A program made the position numbers and the translations under genes. A model generated the notes under the pieces. The model was given only the letters and a program-made list of their open reading frames with translations. It ran no database searches and was not told the DNA's origin. 64,000 nt of DNA. Origin: Venturia oleaginea. Its lineage: Eukaryota; Ascomycota; Dothideomycetes; Venturiales; Venturiaceae. The DNA lies in assembly GCA_013176395.1 (NCBI GenBank), contig JABMLP010000006.1, positions 992,001 through 1,056,000 on the forward strand, given 5' to 3'. Each line of letters starts with the position of its first letter. Position 1 is the stretch's first letter. This document shows positions 1 to 10,107 of this stretch, piece after piece.

Positions 1-309
1 ATCGACGAGGAGTTTTACTCAGCACAAGAGAGCCCCGTCACTGGTAAGGTTACTCCGGGACCACCACTCAAGTCTCCATTCACCGATCAGCCACGCTCCA
101 ACTTCGAGAGTCCGTTTTTGGCCAAACTCACTGCCACTAAGTTGATTGCAGGGTCTCCTGTGAGGAGGAAGGCTGGTCGCTCTCGAACTCCAGAGGGCGA
201 TGGACAGAATGAGCCAGATTTCTACAAGGAGTTTGAGGAGAAAGAGGAGATGGAGAGAAAGAATCGATTGAGGAGGTCGGTTAGTCGTCCTGATACGTAT
301 AAGGATTAG
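1..309 (+). CDS. 3' end of an unrecognised gene (5' truncated by window edge)
   Basis: An open frame enters at base 1 and ends with TAG at 307-309, giving 102 residues of a C-terminus. The stretch is hydrophilic, rich in Ser, Pro, Lys, Arg and Glu, with SP-type motifs (ESPV, KSPF, ESPFL, GSPVRRK, RSRTPEG) that resemble kinase target sites, and a charged helix near the end (EFEEKEEMERK). This looks like the disordered tail of a nuclear or cytoskeletal protein, but I do not recognise the family. The frame is open from the first base, so the true start lies outside the window. No intron is visible. The function is unknown. Confidence 0.5.
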   Translation: MDEEFYSAQESPVTGKVTPGPPLKSPFTDQPRSNFESPFLAKLTATKLIAGSPVRRKAGRSRTPEGDGQNEPDFYKEFEEKEEMERKNRLRRSVSRPDTYKD

Positions 310-1129
310 ATGGTTGGGGCTTTGGACGGTATGGACTGGATATGGATGTCTCTGGATTCTGGTCAATCTTGCAACTCATGACGGATGGAAAGAGGGATTT
401 TGAGCGGGCAATTCTTGCCAGAGGTAAATCCTTCCTTCAAATTTGGCGGAGCGAGTAGTTCTGGGCTGGATTCAGCTTGAGAGGTTTTGCTACGATCGAG
501 AGTGTCACTCATATGATGTGCATTCTCGGTGGATAGTAGGTACCGAACTCATGGTTACAGGGAAATAAACTTGGACACACTCACATGATTTGCATTCCCG
601 GTGGATAATTGGTACCGAACTTATAACTGCAGGGAGCTAAACTTGTTAAACAACCATCTTTTCGTCTTCATTAAGTTTCATCATGGATTTCGATATACGA
701 GTGCCCATTTTCAGCTCGATATTGATAGCCCAACTTTATACCAATCTTCCTGACAAATCGTGAAAAGGTCATCGAAATCGATCTCGAGGTAGAGATGCTG
801 AGTACATACTACAGTGGGGCCTTTAAATAATGTCTCTTATCTACCCTCAAACTCATTAATACGGCTGTTTACAAACAGTCCCTCGACTCGGGATTGCTAT
901 GGATTAATTTCTGACAAGTTCTTGGAACTAGATTGCTAGAAATTAATCGATCGATATCAATTTAGCGATGAGGATGATAAGCTATAACGAGGGTGGCTTG
1001 TAGTAGGGCCTCCGATAGCTAGACCTACCGTAATACCATAAAAATAAATCAAAACTTTCCCTGACGCCCGCTAAGCCAAAATAACACAGCCAGATACTGA
1101 TAACAAGTTAAAAGGGGATCCAAACAGAT
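310..1129. other. Intergenic, with an imperfect tandem duplication
   Basis: No supportable gene. The stretch separates two convergent genes and should hold both 3' ends. The only structure seen is the 72-bp tandem duplication at 506-649. Confidence 0.5.
506..649. repeat. Two imperfect 72-bp tandem repeats
   Basis: A unit starting CACTCATATGATGTGCATTC at 506 recurs at 578 as CACTCACATGATTTGCATTC. Both units share GGTACCGAACT and AAACTTG further on. Differences are scattered substitutions (mostly transitions), so the duplication is old. No coding function is visible. Confidence 0.75.
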
Positions 1130-1969
1130 TCAATAATCATGCACAACCCGCCCATCAACCGCCCACTTCTCACTCCTCCCCATCCTCCCCTCACTACTCC
1201 TCCATATGCCCTTCCTCGCCTCAACAAGCATATCCCCCCACTTCCCACCCTCCACCTCCACCTTCCCCGCCCCAAGCCCCAACTTTGGCGTCTGCACATA
1301 AATCGCCTCCCAACTCTTGGCAGGAACATCATAAGCCTCATGATAAACACCGATATAAGGCATCTTCTTCACCTCTCTATTCCACCAGTTCCACGCCTCC
1401 CGATGCATCTCCCCGTGCGCGAAACGGTGCAGATCATCCATGCTCTTGAAGTAGCCGATTAGTGTTAAATGGCCCGAGGCGGAGGAAGAATCAGGGATCC
1501 CTTGGACTACGGAGCCGGTGATCCAACCGTGTTGGGTAGGATGGTCATTTAATTCTTTCACCATTTTTGTGAAGTGGTCACCCGTTTGTTTTGCGCCTGG
1601 GGCGAAGAATCCGAGGGGATGGGTTATTTTTACGCCGAGGATTAGGAGGGCTAGGCCTTTGCTTGCGGGGTTGATGGTATCTGAGCCGTCGTTTGCTGGG
1701 AATGTTGCTACTGTTCTACCGGATTGGACTGTGGAGAGGAGTTGGTCGTTTGGGAGGGTTCCGGTTGTGATGAGGATTGTGGGGATGAGACGGGTTAGGA
1801 GGGCGAGGAGGGAGAGGAAGAGTAGGAGGCCGGCTGTTAGGAGGGTGGAGAGGGTGTGGAATAGGAGGGCGCCGATGAGGATCCAGGTTGTTGTGCGGAA
1901 GTTTGAGGAGATGACGGGGTTTTCGATGAATTTTATGAGGGAAGAGGGGGCGGAGAGGAGTTTGTTCAT
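1130..1969 (-). CDS. af470-like putative monooxygenase (DUF4188 family)
   Basis: A single 279-residue frame starts with ATG at 1969 and has no intron. Residues about 22-60 form one or two hydrophobic membrane segments. The rest resembles the DUF4188 / 'monooxygenase af470-like' family, a dimeric alpha-beta barrel fold related to antibiotic-biosynthesis monooxygenases. Supporting pieces are the region around LGVKITHPLGFFAPG, a two-part core with GHLTLIGYFKSMDDLHRFAH, then HREAWNWW and GVYHEAYDVPAKSWEAIYV. The Trp/His-rich helix and the final GVYHE strand are family hallmarks. Members occur in fungal secondary-metabolite clusters, for example fumagillin, as well as alone. The next gene on the same strand is an SDR, so the pair could belong to one small oxidative locus. 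Substrate and true activity cannot be told from sequence. Confidence 0.65.
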   Translation of the reverse strand: MNKLLSAPSSLIKFIENPVISSNFRTTTWILIGALLFHTLSTLLTAGLLLFLSLLALLTRLIPTILITTGTLPNDQLLSTVQSGRTVATFPANDGSDTINPASKGLALLILGVKITHPLGFFAPGAKQTGDHFTKMVKELNDHPTQHGWITGSVVQGIPDSSSASGHLTLIGYFKSMDDLHRFAHGEMHREAWNWWNREVKKMPYIGVYHEAYDVPAKSWEAIYVQTPKLGLGAGKVEVEGGKWGDMLVEARKGIWRSSEGRMGRSEKWAVDGRVVHDY

Positions 1970-2674
1970 TTTTTCTTGAGGGATTGAGGGTTTGGTATGG
2001 AAAGAGATGAGTATTGACGACGGAGGAAATGTTGATTTGTTCGGCCTGGTAGAAGATATGATGTGAATGCTATACGTTGGGAAGGGGAATCATTGAGTAC
2101 TTATCCTGCAGAACTATGCATACTGACTCTCCAGGTGGCGATGTCATTGCACCGAGAATCTATGAACAACCCATCGTGGTGTTCATGCCTCCACGGGCGG
2201 AGAGATGGTTGGAGGATGTGGCTTGCTTTTTGACGGCCTGCAAGCTTCACGCCCGTAAGAGTCGGCTTGAAGTTCATCCGTCGACTGCGTATCACTCAAA
2301 GAGGGGTTGACGCATTCGGCTAGCGATGCGACAGACTCTTTGGTATTCTTCCGGAGTGACACAACATTTGCTTTTATATATCCAGTCTGGGGCACGGTTA
2401 GTGATGGCATGTTTCTGGTCCTGGCAAAGATGCTGGCAGCTGTCTACACATCAAATATAAACAGGTATTTTGATTTTCACATCACAGAAAAAACTTCGAC
2501 AGCATGTCATAGGCAGAACGGCTACCTTTCGAAAAAACGGATAGAAGAAACATGGCCAATCAGAGTTTGATCTACAAAAGGGATCCAAGCATCTCGTGGC
2601 AATATTCTGCCACTCCTTCTATATCCAAGCTAAACTCTTTTTCCATCACTCCCCTTACATGGCTCTTCTCTGCC
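1970..2674. other. Intergenic, promoter side of the af470-like gene
   Basis: About 700 bp between the start of the af470-like gene and the 3' end of the SDR gene. Short frames on both strands have no recognisable content. It probably holds the promoter of the former and the 3'UTR of the latter. Confidence 0.4.
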
Positions 2675-3750
2675 TCAAAGCCAAGTCTTGTTCCCAAAAT
2701 GACTAAGGAACTGGCCACCATCCTTCTCAACAGTAGCTTCATGGGCAACCTTCAAAACCATCTCCGCGCTTTCTTCAGGCATAATCGGTCCCTCGAAATT
2801 CGGAAAGAACTCTTTCATCTTGACGAGCATGGGCATTACTCTCTTCATCGCGTCAGGGCTCACTAAACGATGTCAGAATGCTTACTAGTCGATGGGAGGA
2901 GCGATGAAAAAATTTGGAAACTGTAAATATTATAGGTGGGCAAGGATAACTTACACATATCTTCCTTGCCATCCATGGTAGCAGCAGCACCGGGACTAAT
3001 AGTCATGAAGAGAATGCCTTGAGGGCTGTAGGAGGCGTTGTATCTTGCGATGAGCATGTTCAGAGCTGCTTTGCTGCTGGAGTAACCAGCGTACATTCCA
3101 GTTGCGAGATTGATTGTTGTATCTGTGATGGATATGGTCAGTTGATGCAGCACGCCCAACAAAAACGGTTGGGGTTCACGTGGACGTACCAAGATCTCCG
3201 GCCAAAGACGAAAGAGCAATAACCTTCTTAATCTCACTTTTCTTAATCAGTGGCAAGAAGGCAGCGATGGTCTTTGCTACACCAATAACGTTGATGTTGA
3301 ACTGTTCCGAGAGATCCCGTTCCAATCCATCGAAGTTATCCTCACTAATCAACTGTCAGCATCACATATCATGTCTTCTTGGTTGAAGAAACGTACAACT
3401 CCGTCAAATCAAGCATACCAGTCACATTATTCACATAAGCAGCATTGTTGATCAAGTAGTCAAGACTACCACCCGTTAACTTTGCGGTTGCTGCGGCAGC
3501 AGCTTGCAGAGCAGCTAGATTGGTGATGTCGGCTTCGAGCATGGTGATATTTGTCAAGCCATCTTCAGCGAGACGTTTATCAGCGGCGGGTTTGTTACGA
3601 ACGAGGCCAATGACAATGTTAGATTTGTCCTTGGCAAGAGTGCGAACGAACTCGTACTGTGTGCGGTTAGCCCGAAGTGGTCGAATGATGGGACTAGGGG
3701 GACTTCACGCCTAAGCCGCGAGAAGCGCCGGTAACCACGTATGAAGGCAT
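2675..3750 (-). CDS. Short-chain dehydrogenase/reductase, five exons
   Basis: Exons on the minus strand are 3750-3709, 3656-3397, 3344-3190, 3122-2955 and 2862-2675. Introns are 52, 52, 67 and 92 nt with GT-AG ends; the first has a GCTAAC branch point. Joined, they give 270 residues. The N-terminus has the Rossmann TGxxxGxG cofactor motif (VTGASRGLG, residues 6-14). NNAAYV follows about 85 residues later, then the SSLAGD serine motif and the catalytic pair YSSSK. This is a complete classical SDR, an NAD(P)(H)-dependent oxidoreductase. The GxxGxG pattern and length resemble the C-factor-like / sniffer group of fungal SDRs, but the substrate is unknown. It lies downstream of two palindromic CCG-N8-CGG sites (3954-3989), some 200 bp before the ATG, which could be its control sites. 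Confidence 0.85.
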
Positions 3751-3953
3751 TGAGGAGAGTCGATCCTTTGAATGATGCAAAAACAAGACGAACTCAACAT
3801 TTGGCCTCATTCAAGTGAGGCACATACTGTTATATACGCAATTGGCCTACTGTGGTCTGCTACGACATGGCAATTTAACTGCTAAGCAACTCTCAAGTAT
3901 AGGCCAAGAGGCTGCGTCAAGAAGGACGTGATCGCGAATGGTATCTGATCTTC

Positions 3954-3989
3954 GTCCGCAATATTGCGGACATCCGCAACGTTGCGGAT
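3954..3989. promoter_or_regulatory. Two adjacent perfect palindromes, CCG-N8-CGG
   Basis: GTCCGCAATATTGCGGAC (3954-3971) is a perfect 18-nt palindrome. ATCCGCAACGTTGCGGAT (3972-3989) is a second perfect 18-nt palindrome directly abutting it. Both contain everted CGG half-sites with the same 8-bp spacing. Zn2Cys6 binuclear-cluster proteins bind paired CGG triplets, so these are plausible operator sites. They lie about 205-240 bp upstream of the SDR start and about 55 bp beyond the 3' end of a decayed Zn2Cys6-type regulator. The binding role is inference. Confidence 0.5.
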
Positions 3990-4045
3990 ATCGTAGGATC
4001 ACATTTTAGTTACTTGTAATTCGAACGTAGAACTTACCAAATCCT

Positions 4046-5361
4046 TTAGCAGAAGTATCCACAAGCAGAGAGGCCGCCGTAGTGAATACAACCTTTCTGC
4101 GTAAGTGAAAGTACATTCTCACAGTGGCTCACGATCGCATCGAGCTTGTTGAGATAATCCGGACCTTCATCAGGTCTCAAATCGTCCCGAGCCCATGAAG
4201 CCTCAATTAAATTGCTGCACCCCAGCAGCACTTATATCTTTTGATGAACTTGAGTTCCCTAAGCAACTCCAAGATTACGGGCCCTTCTTTATCAGAGTGC
4301 GCCTCGCACCCGAAGATGAGGATCAGAAAGGCTCCTAGACATTGGCAATATAATGCAGCTACGTCACGCCCGATCCTTGCACTGCTCCTCACTTGAGAAT
4401 CGCCAGACGAAATGCGATTGCCGGTCCGATAGAGGTAGATCAGACCTGCAACACGGTAGAGCTCCTTAATGTTTTTGGCATGGAAAGAATAGCTGGAGTA
4501 CGTGAGCTTCTGATTGGCATATTCGAGATCCCTCTCCACAATCCTAAGGGGTTCTGTACTGCGGATACCGATCACAAAGGCAAGATTGCTTCGTCTCGCA
4601 ATAAGTTCGAGCACTTGAACTGAGCAACCCACAGTCTCCATTAACTATACCGTTGACGTTGAAATTCAAGTCATTCGGGCAGTCCTACAGTAGTCTCAAC
4701 GGGGTGAAATGTCTATCGGGCCTACAACATTGTGTCTGTCGCAACGATTCGCAAGGATGTTTTTGCTGTACCATCGTAAAGCGGATGCGAGGCAAGGTTG
4801 ACAAGGCTGGGGCTGCTTGAGTATACTATAGTACGTAGTGAAAAGGCTGAGACCACAGTAAAAGACGGGGCGGAGCGGCCCATCTAAGTACCGACGACTT
4901 TCCCTCGGACCCTACAATCTTCCTTGAAGAGTTGGAATATGTCCTAGAAGAGTAAGAATATACCCCCCAGTAGACCCTTTGAAAGTTCCTTTCTAGCCGA
5001 GCGCATAGGCCGGCGCTAGGGGGAAATCCATCGCTATCCCGATAGAGATTGATTGGTGGAAATTGAGTGGTGGGCCTCGTATTGACAGGCGTACCTTACT
5101 AGCCATTTAGAACTTAGTCATTGCAACAGGTATTCTACCAGGAGACCCCTAAGCTGCTACTAGGATGAAATCGGTCCTACTAATAGCGCCGAAAGTAATG
5201 ACGAGCAGTAAATTCTTGCAGAGCATCAACGTAGAACAACCGCTACATATGACTTTGGCATCCCCCTTCGCGGATTTGGTAGAGTAACGCAAAGGACCAG
5301 GATTCAAGGTGAACGTTACCTCGTACAAGCTCAATAACAGTCCAGCAGCAATATGCCGCAA
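4046..5361 (-). pseudogene. Decayed fungal transcription factor (Fungal_trans_2-like) remnant
   Basis: Three minus-strand pieces fit one decayed Zn2Cys6-type regulator. 5361-5149 carries RHIAAGLLLSLYEV, like the helix around LLLCLYEV in this family. 4641-4207 carries KELYRVAGLIYLYRTG, then FLILIFGCEAHSDKEG and ILELLRELK, matching the family's 'YLYRTV' and 'GCEA...R..IL' signatures. 4231-4046 continues in another frame with SNLIEASWARDDL and YLNKLDAIV, the usual C-terminal end. A single frameshift near 4225 separates the last two pieces. No Cys6 cluster is visible, and the parts between the pieces are full of stops. Family assignment is from remembered motif patterns only; the gene is almost surely non-functional. 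Confidence 0.5.
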
Positions 5362-5823
5362 GCCTTTCAGGGCAACCTGAGCGCAGTGTCGCGAGGAGCC
5401 CGCCTAAAACTTAGCGGGTGCGCCCTGTGCTCGGTGCCGTCTCTGCGCATGCTACCTCCTACTTACTCGAACAAGACCAGATAACTAATATGCATCTGAT
5501 ATTCGTGCTGAGTCTTTTCCATTTCCACTCCCGCAGACTCTTACTTAGTTATTTTGGAACGAGCTTGCTTGCGAAACTATGTCATGATGCCGACAGTCAC
5601 GCATATACTCAACCAATCAACAGGCTCACTGGTTCCAATGCCAAAGTCTGTGTCCACGATGCTGCCTCTCGTGGTAATGGTGATGAAATGCTCGCAACAA
5701 ACTTGAATTTCGACAGGTTTGGGAGGCCGCATATATTTGTCCAGGTAACAGCTGAAGTCAAAATGAAGTATGGACATTCCAGCATCGAAACTCAATTCTA
5801 CGATATCTCCTTTGCTTCCAAGG
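5362..5823. other. Intergenic, probable catalase promoter
   Basis: Overlapping open frames exist on both strands (5418-5951 plus, 5577-5840 minus), but neither has recognisable content or splice support. The plus one overlaps the catalase first exon in another frame. Most likely this is the catalase upstream region. Confidence 0.35.
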
Positions 5824-7890
5824 ATGACTTCGAACAGCAATCAGATGGATGTGCGCCAGCACCCGCTGGATGCCATCGCCTCCGGTATCTCAACGGCTAT
5901 GTCTGGGGAACATCGAGGAGATCGTATGTCCCATATGATGAGCTCCAATGAAGGTCCAGCAGACATCATCGGAAAGGTTTCTGGTGCTGTTCCAGGTGGG
6001 AAGAGGGCTGATGACGGTCCTTATTTCACCAATAACGAAGGCATTCCTTTTCCAGATCCGTATGTATTTTGGTTCATCTCAGCTGTTCGCGTGCTGACAT
6101 GAAACAGTGCACACAGCAAGACCATTGGCGGCATCCCCGTTGCCAGCGATGTTTGGCTTTTCCAGTATGTATGAAGCGACACGAATATGCACCGAGGACT
6201 GACATCTTGTAGGAAGCAACAACACTTCAATCGGTCCAAGAATCTCGAACGTATGTCATAAGATATCTTGAGAAATGGATCTTCATTCACACTCGATAGG
6301 AATGGTCCATCCCTGCGGAAGTGGTGCATTTGGCTACTTTGAATGCACGAAAGAGGTCTCCACCTTAACTGTCAGTTCGTCAGAAGCCCCACTCTCTGTC
6401 ATGTCGGCTAATGTCGTCCAGAAAGCGAACTTCTTGTCCAAGGTCGGAGAAAAGACCCCTGTCTTTACTCGCTTCTCGACAGTGACCTTGGGACGAGAGT
6501 TTCCAGACGAAGCTCGAAACCCTCGTGGGTTCGCTATGAAGTTCTACACCAAGGAAGGCAACTATGATATTGTGGGACTGAACTTTGTGAGTGCCCTAGC
6601 GCTCTATTCCTATCACAGCTCACGCCGTTCAGCCCATCTTCTTTTGCCGCGATCCGATCCAAGGCCCGGACGTGATCCGTTCTCAATCACGAAACCCAGC
6701 AAACTTTCTGCTCGACATGGATGCACTTTTCGATCTCCTAGCCAACACTCCAGAAAGCAATCACGCCGGTATGATGTTTTTCAGTGACCATGGTACTCCT
6801 GTCGGTTGGAGATTCAACCATGGTTATGGTTGCCACACCTTTAAATGGGTCAATAAAGAAGGCAAATTCGTCTATATCAAGTATCACTTTCTTGCGAATC
6901 ATGGTCAAAAACAATTTACCAACGAGGAAGCTATCAAAGTCTCCGGCGAAGATCCCGATTACTCCAAACGCGATCTCTGGGCTACTATCGAGAAAGGCGA
7001 ATACCCAGAGTGGACAGCACACGTCCAAGTCATGGAGCCCGATGAAGCAGACCCAGACAAGCTTGGTTTTGACCCCTTCGATGTTACCAAAGTCTGGCCA
7101 CGCGATCAGTTCCCCATGCAAGAATTTGGCCGTCTAGTACTCAACAAGAATCCGGAAAATTTCCACAGAGATGTTGAACAAGCCGCCTTCTCGCCTGGCA
7201 GTATGGTCCCAGGAATCGAAGACTCACCAGACCCACTCCTTCAATTCCGCATGTTCTTTTACCGCGACGCACAGTATCATCGCATTGGGGTCAATCTTCA
7301 CCAAATCCCTGTCAATTGCCCATTCATGTCCAATTCCCTCTCTTCGCTCAACTTCGATGGCCCGATGAGAGTAGATGCCAATCACGCTGGTAACAAACAA
7401 TATGTGCCCAACAGCTTTGCACACAAGTTTCGGCCTGATGTTGCTGAGGCGCCGTATGCTGTTAGTGATAACATCATGAGCCGCAAGAGCCATTATTGGC
7501 ACGAGGGAAAGAAGAGTGAGTATGCGCAAGCTACAGAGTTATGGAGTCGTGTCTTCACCGAGCAACAGAGGAAGAATACCGCAAGCAATACTGCCAAACT
7601 CCTGAGCCAAGTCCAATTCCCGGAGATTCAGGTTTGTAAACCTCTTGCGTTTTTGTGGGTTACACGCTAACCCAGTACTGCAGAAAAAGTATCTGGCGCA
7701 AATTTACAATATCGCGCCGGATTATTCGCAGAGCGTGTTTGATCTGTTGACAAAGAAGGAGTTTGAGATGGCGGAAGTGAAGAAGCTTTCCAAAACGGCG
7801 CAGGAGTGGTATAAGGAGCCCAAGTTCAGGCCTTCGAACGGAGAAAAGTTGACAGGATACGTTCCTCCTACTACGGTTTATAATGCATGA
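5824..7890 (+). CDS. Heme catalase, seven exons
   Basis: Exons are 5824-6059, 6108-6164, 6213-6250, 6300-6370, 6422-6586, 6633-7631 and 7684-7890. The six introns are 46-52 nt with GT-AG ends, two with clear CTAAT/CTAAC branch points. The product is 590 residues. The catalytic His lies in [15 protein letters not shown] (about residue 114). The distal-pocket Asn is in [15 protein letters not shown] (about 188). The proximal heme-ligand Tyr is in [14 protein letters not shown] (about 398). It decomposes hydrogen peroxide to water and oxygen. No signal peptide or clear C-terminal SKL-type peroxisomal signal is visible (the end is TVYNA), so a cytosolic enzyme is likely. An in-frame ATG at 5770 would add 18 residues. 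I prefer 5824 because the protein from there looks like the usual fungal N-terminus. Confidence 0.93.
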
Positions 7891-9031
7891 GTGCGTGCCT
7901 GGATAGATTGGGCTGTTCAACTCAAAGTCGAAGAAGCACAATAATAGATTCTCCATCGTCTGATCTCGTACACCATTGAAGCACTCGTTCAGCACAAAGG
8001 CGCATGTATACCGTATAAACTGGTGAATAAGGGTTATCTTCCAGGGAGAGGTAAAAACGCTGTTCCGTCCTCCACGTGACGAACTTTTCTACTTTCTTAA
8101 GATAACTTATCATCGAGTCTAAAAAGCACTTCGAAGAAAATATCGAGACTCTCTTTCTTATGAACGTCCATTTCTTAGGATTTTAATCCGATCCGTGGTC
8201 GTTGAGGTGTCAAGAAAAGAGAGATGGATTTTGCCCGAAATGCCTGGGGCAGACCCCCCTGGAAGACAACGCTTATCCACCAGTGTATACGATCCCGAGT
8301 TTCTCTCGCGAACAGCCATTGTCTGATCGGCATGACACGGAAATGAGGTTTCTCCAGGGCCCAAAGTTACATTAATGAATCATGTGAAAAAGGAGGTGGG
8401 GGGAGCTGTCTGAGCCCCCGCAAAGCAACAAGAAACCGAACTGGACCCTTGACCCAATGCTCCCGTCTCATGTTCGCCCTGCATAAGCGGCTGCGGAACG
8501 CGGCATCTAGGGGAATTCAACGTTCGAGGTGCAAAGCTGGAAAATGTTCACTGCACGGATTGTTACTGTTGTTGTTCTTCCGCTGAACATATCGTGCTCT
8601 GGGCCTGCTCTTATACGACTTTCGGACCCGGATTGAGATTGTTACCCGTACTCGTACGAATGAGCATAGTTGGTGAGATGAGGAAGAAGGCAGTGTGTCA
8701 GCCAGCGCAGCGCGATGAGGGATGAGGGATGTAATATAATATCCGAGGAATAATGGATAAAAGACCGACGCTGTCACGCCGGCTTGTCGTTCTAGAAATG
8801 GTCTTCTGGGCGCCGGATGGATAGGATGATTGCCGAGATGAGGATGCTCGGATGGAGCATGCGTATTAAATGTTGAAGCACCCTTGTGTTGACATATCCG
8901 AGTGCTTCGAATTCATCTCCTCGAAGCGGATACAGCGATAACTCAAAGGCACAAGACTGAGCGAGTTGAACTACCTTCTACAGGCACACAACTCATCCCG
9001 GACCAACAGAGAGAGGCATCCTCCTATCATA
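7891..9031. other. Intergenic, nothing recognised
   Basis: About 1.1 kb with only short frames on both strands. It should include the catalase 3' end. No RNA gene or repeat was seen. Confidence 0.4.
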
Positions 9032-9610
9032 ATGGCTTCCTCCAACTCCCACCACCGCTACACCCACTCAGAGGAAGAAGAAGACCCCTACTCCTCCGCC
9101 GACGAACACCAAACCCAAAAACGCACAACCTCCCACCTCCGCCGCACAGACCGAAACATCCTCACCGTCCACCGCGCCATCTCCACGCCCCCACCACCAT
9201 GGGACCCCCAAAACCAATCCTTCACAGCAGCCCTCTCCACAATCCGCGACGACCCAAACGTAAAATCCCACCTCGAAAAATTGGAGGAGATAAAGACGGT
9301 GTGTGGGGATGCCGTGTTGGCGGATGCCATGTATACGGAGGTTATGGCTGTGATTGTGCATGCGGCTCGGGCTGTCAGTTTGGCGGGGACGAGGCTGAGT
9401 GGGGAGGCGGAGGAGGACTTTGAGGGGAGGATGGGGAGGAGGAGGAGGACTGGGGGGGATTTTTGCTGGAAAGTGGGGGGGCATCCTAGTGTTTGTGGTG
9501 GGGGGATGGTGGGGGGGAGGGATGGTGTTGTGAGGTCTGGTGATGTGACGGGGGAGGCGAGGAGGGTGGGTGGTGATTTTGCTTCTATGAAGGTTCGAAC
9601 GAGTCCCTGA
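9032..9610 (+). CDS. Hypothetical small protein
   Basis: An ATG at 9032 opens a 192-residue frame. The first 95 residues are polar with an acidic run (HSEEEEDPYSSADE) and a basic stretch. Residues about 95-140 could form helices (HLEKLEEIKTVCGDAVLADA, then VMAVIVHAARAVSLAG). The C-terminal third is Gly- and Arg-rich and low in complexity, and may be read-through past an unrecognised splice site or frameshift. I do not recognise a family. The ordered middle with a polar N-terminus is like many small fungal orphan proteins. Coding status is moderate at best. Confidence 0.35.
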   Translation: MASSNSHHRYTHSEEEEDPYSSADEHQTQKRTTSHLRRTDRNILTVHRAISTPPPPWDPQNQSFTAALSTIRDDPNVKSHLEKLEEIKTVCGDAVLADAMYTEVMAVIVHAARAVSLAGTRLSGEAEEDFEGRMGRRRRTGGDFCWKVGGHPSVCGGGMVGGRDGVVRSGDVTGEARRVGGDFASMKVRTSP

Positions 9611-10107
9611 TTCTGAGTAAGGCTGTGTACGAGGCTTCGTCTTTTTGGCGGTTTTGTTTCGGGATACCCGCGCTGAGACAGATAGATGGCGCTTTCATTC
9701 CTGTCGTGCTGCTAGATGTTTAGAACAGAGAGCGGCAAACTTGATAACTCTGGGGGAAAATTGTTAGATTTTAGAGGATGTGAATTTAGAAGATTACTGT
9801 GAATTTCCATCATCCTCAATTTTATCCAGTTTGGCGGACGCTCTTGCACTGGGTCTCTATATCTGTGCCCTCAAATGGATCCTGGTATCTCGTAACACAA
9901 AGCCCAAACGCCGCTCGTGCTCTGCACAAGATTTCTTCCTCAAACTCTTGCTGCTGCGACAGCATATCTTCCTGGCTTCACGCTTGACGATCTCCCGAAT
10001 TGTCAATGAATCAACACGCCTTGCGCCCTATCCCGAAGAACTAAAGATTGTTCATTCGCGTAGTTCTGATCCCGATCAATCCACCTTCCAGATCTCCTCC
10101 AAGCCGC
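9611..10107. other. Intergenic between convergent genes
   Basis: No gene seen. The stretch lies between the 3' ends of the hypothetical gene and the sugar transporter. Confidence 0.4.

Noticed and set aside
1518..1979. 153-codon plus-strand frame
   Set aside because: Exact shadow of the af470-like gene on the minus strand, Arg/Val-rich as expected for antisense of hydrophobic coding sequence.
5577..5840. 87-codon minus-strand frame upstream of catalase
   Set aside because: No recognised motif, no clear start context, overlaps the catalase first exon; judged a chance frame.
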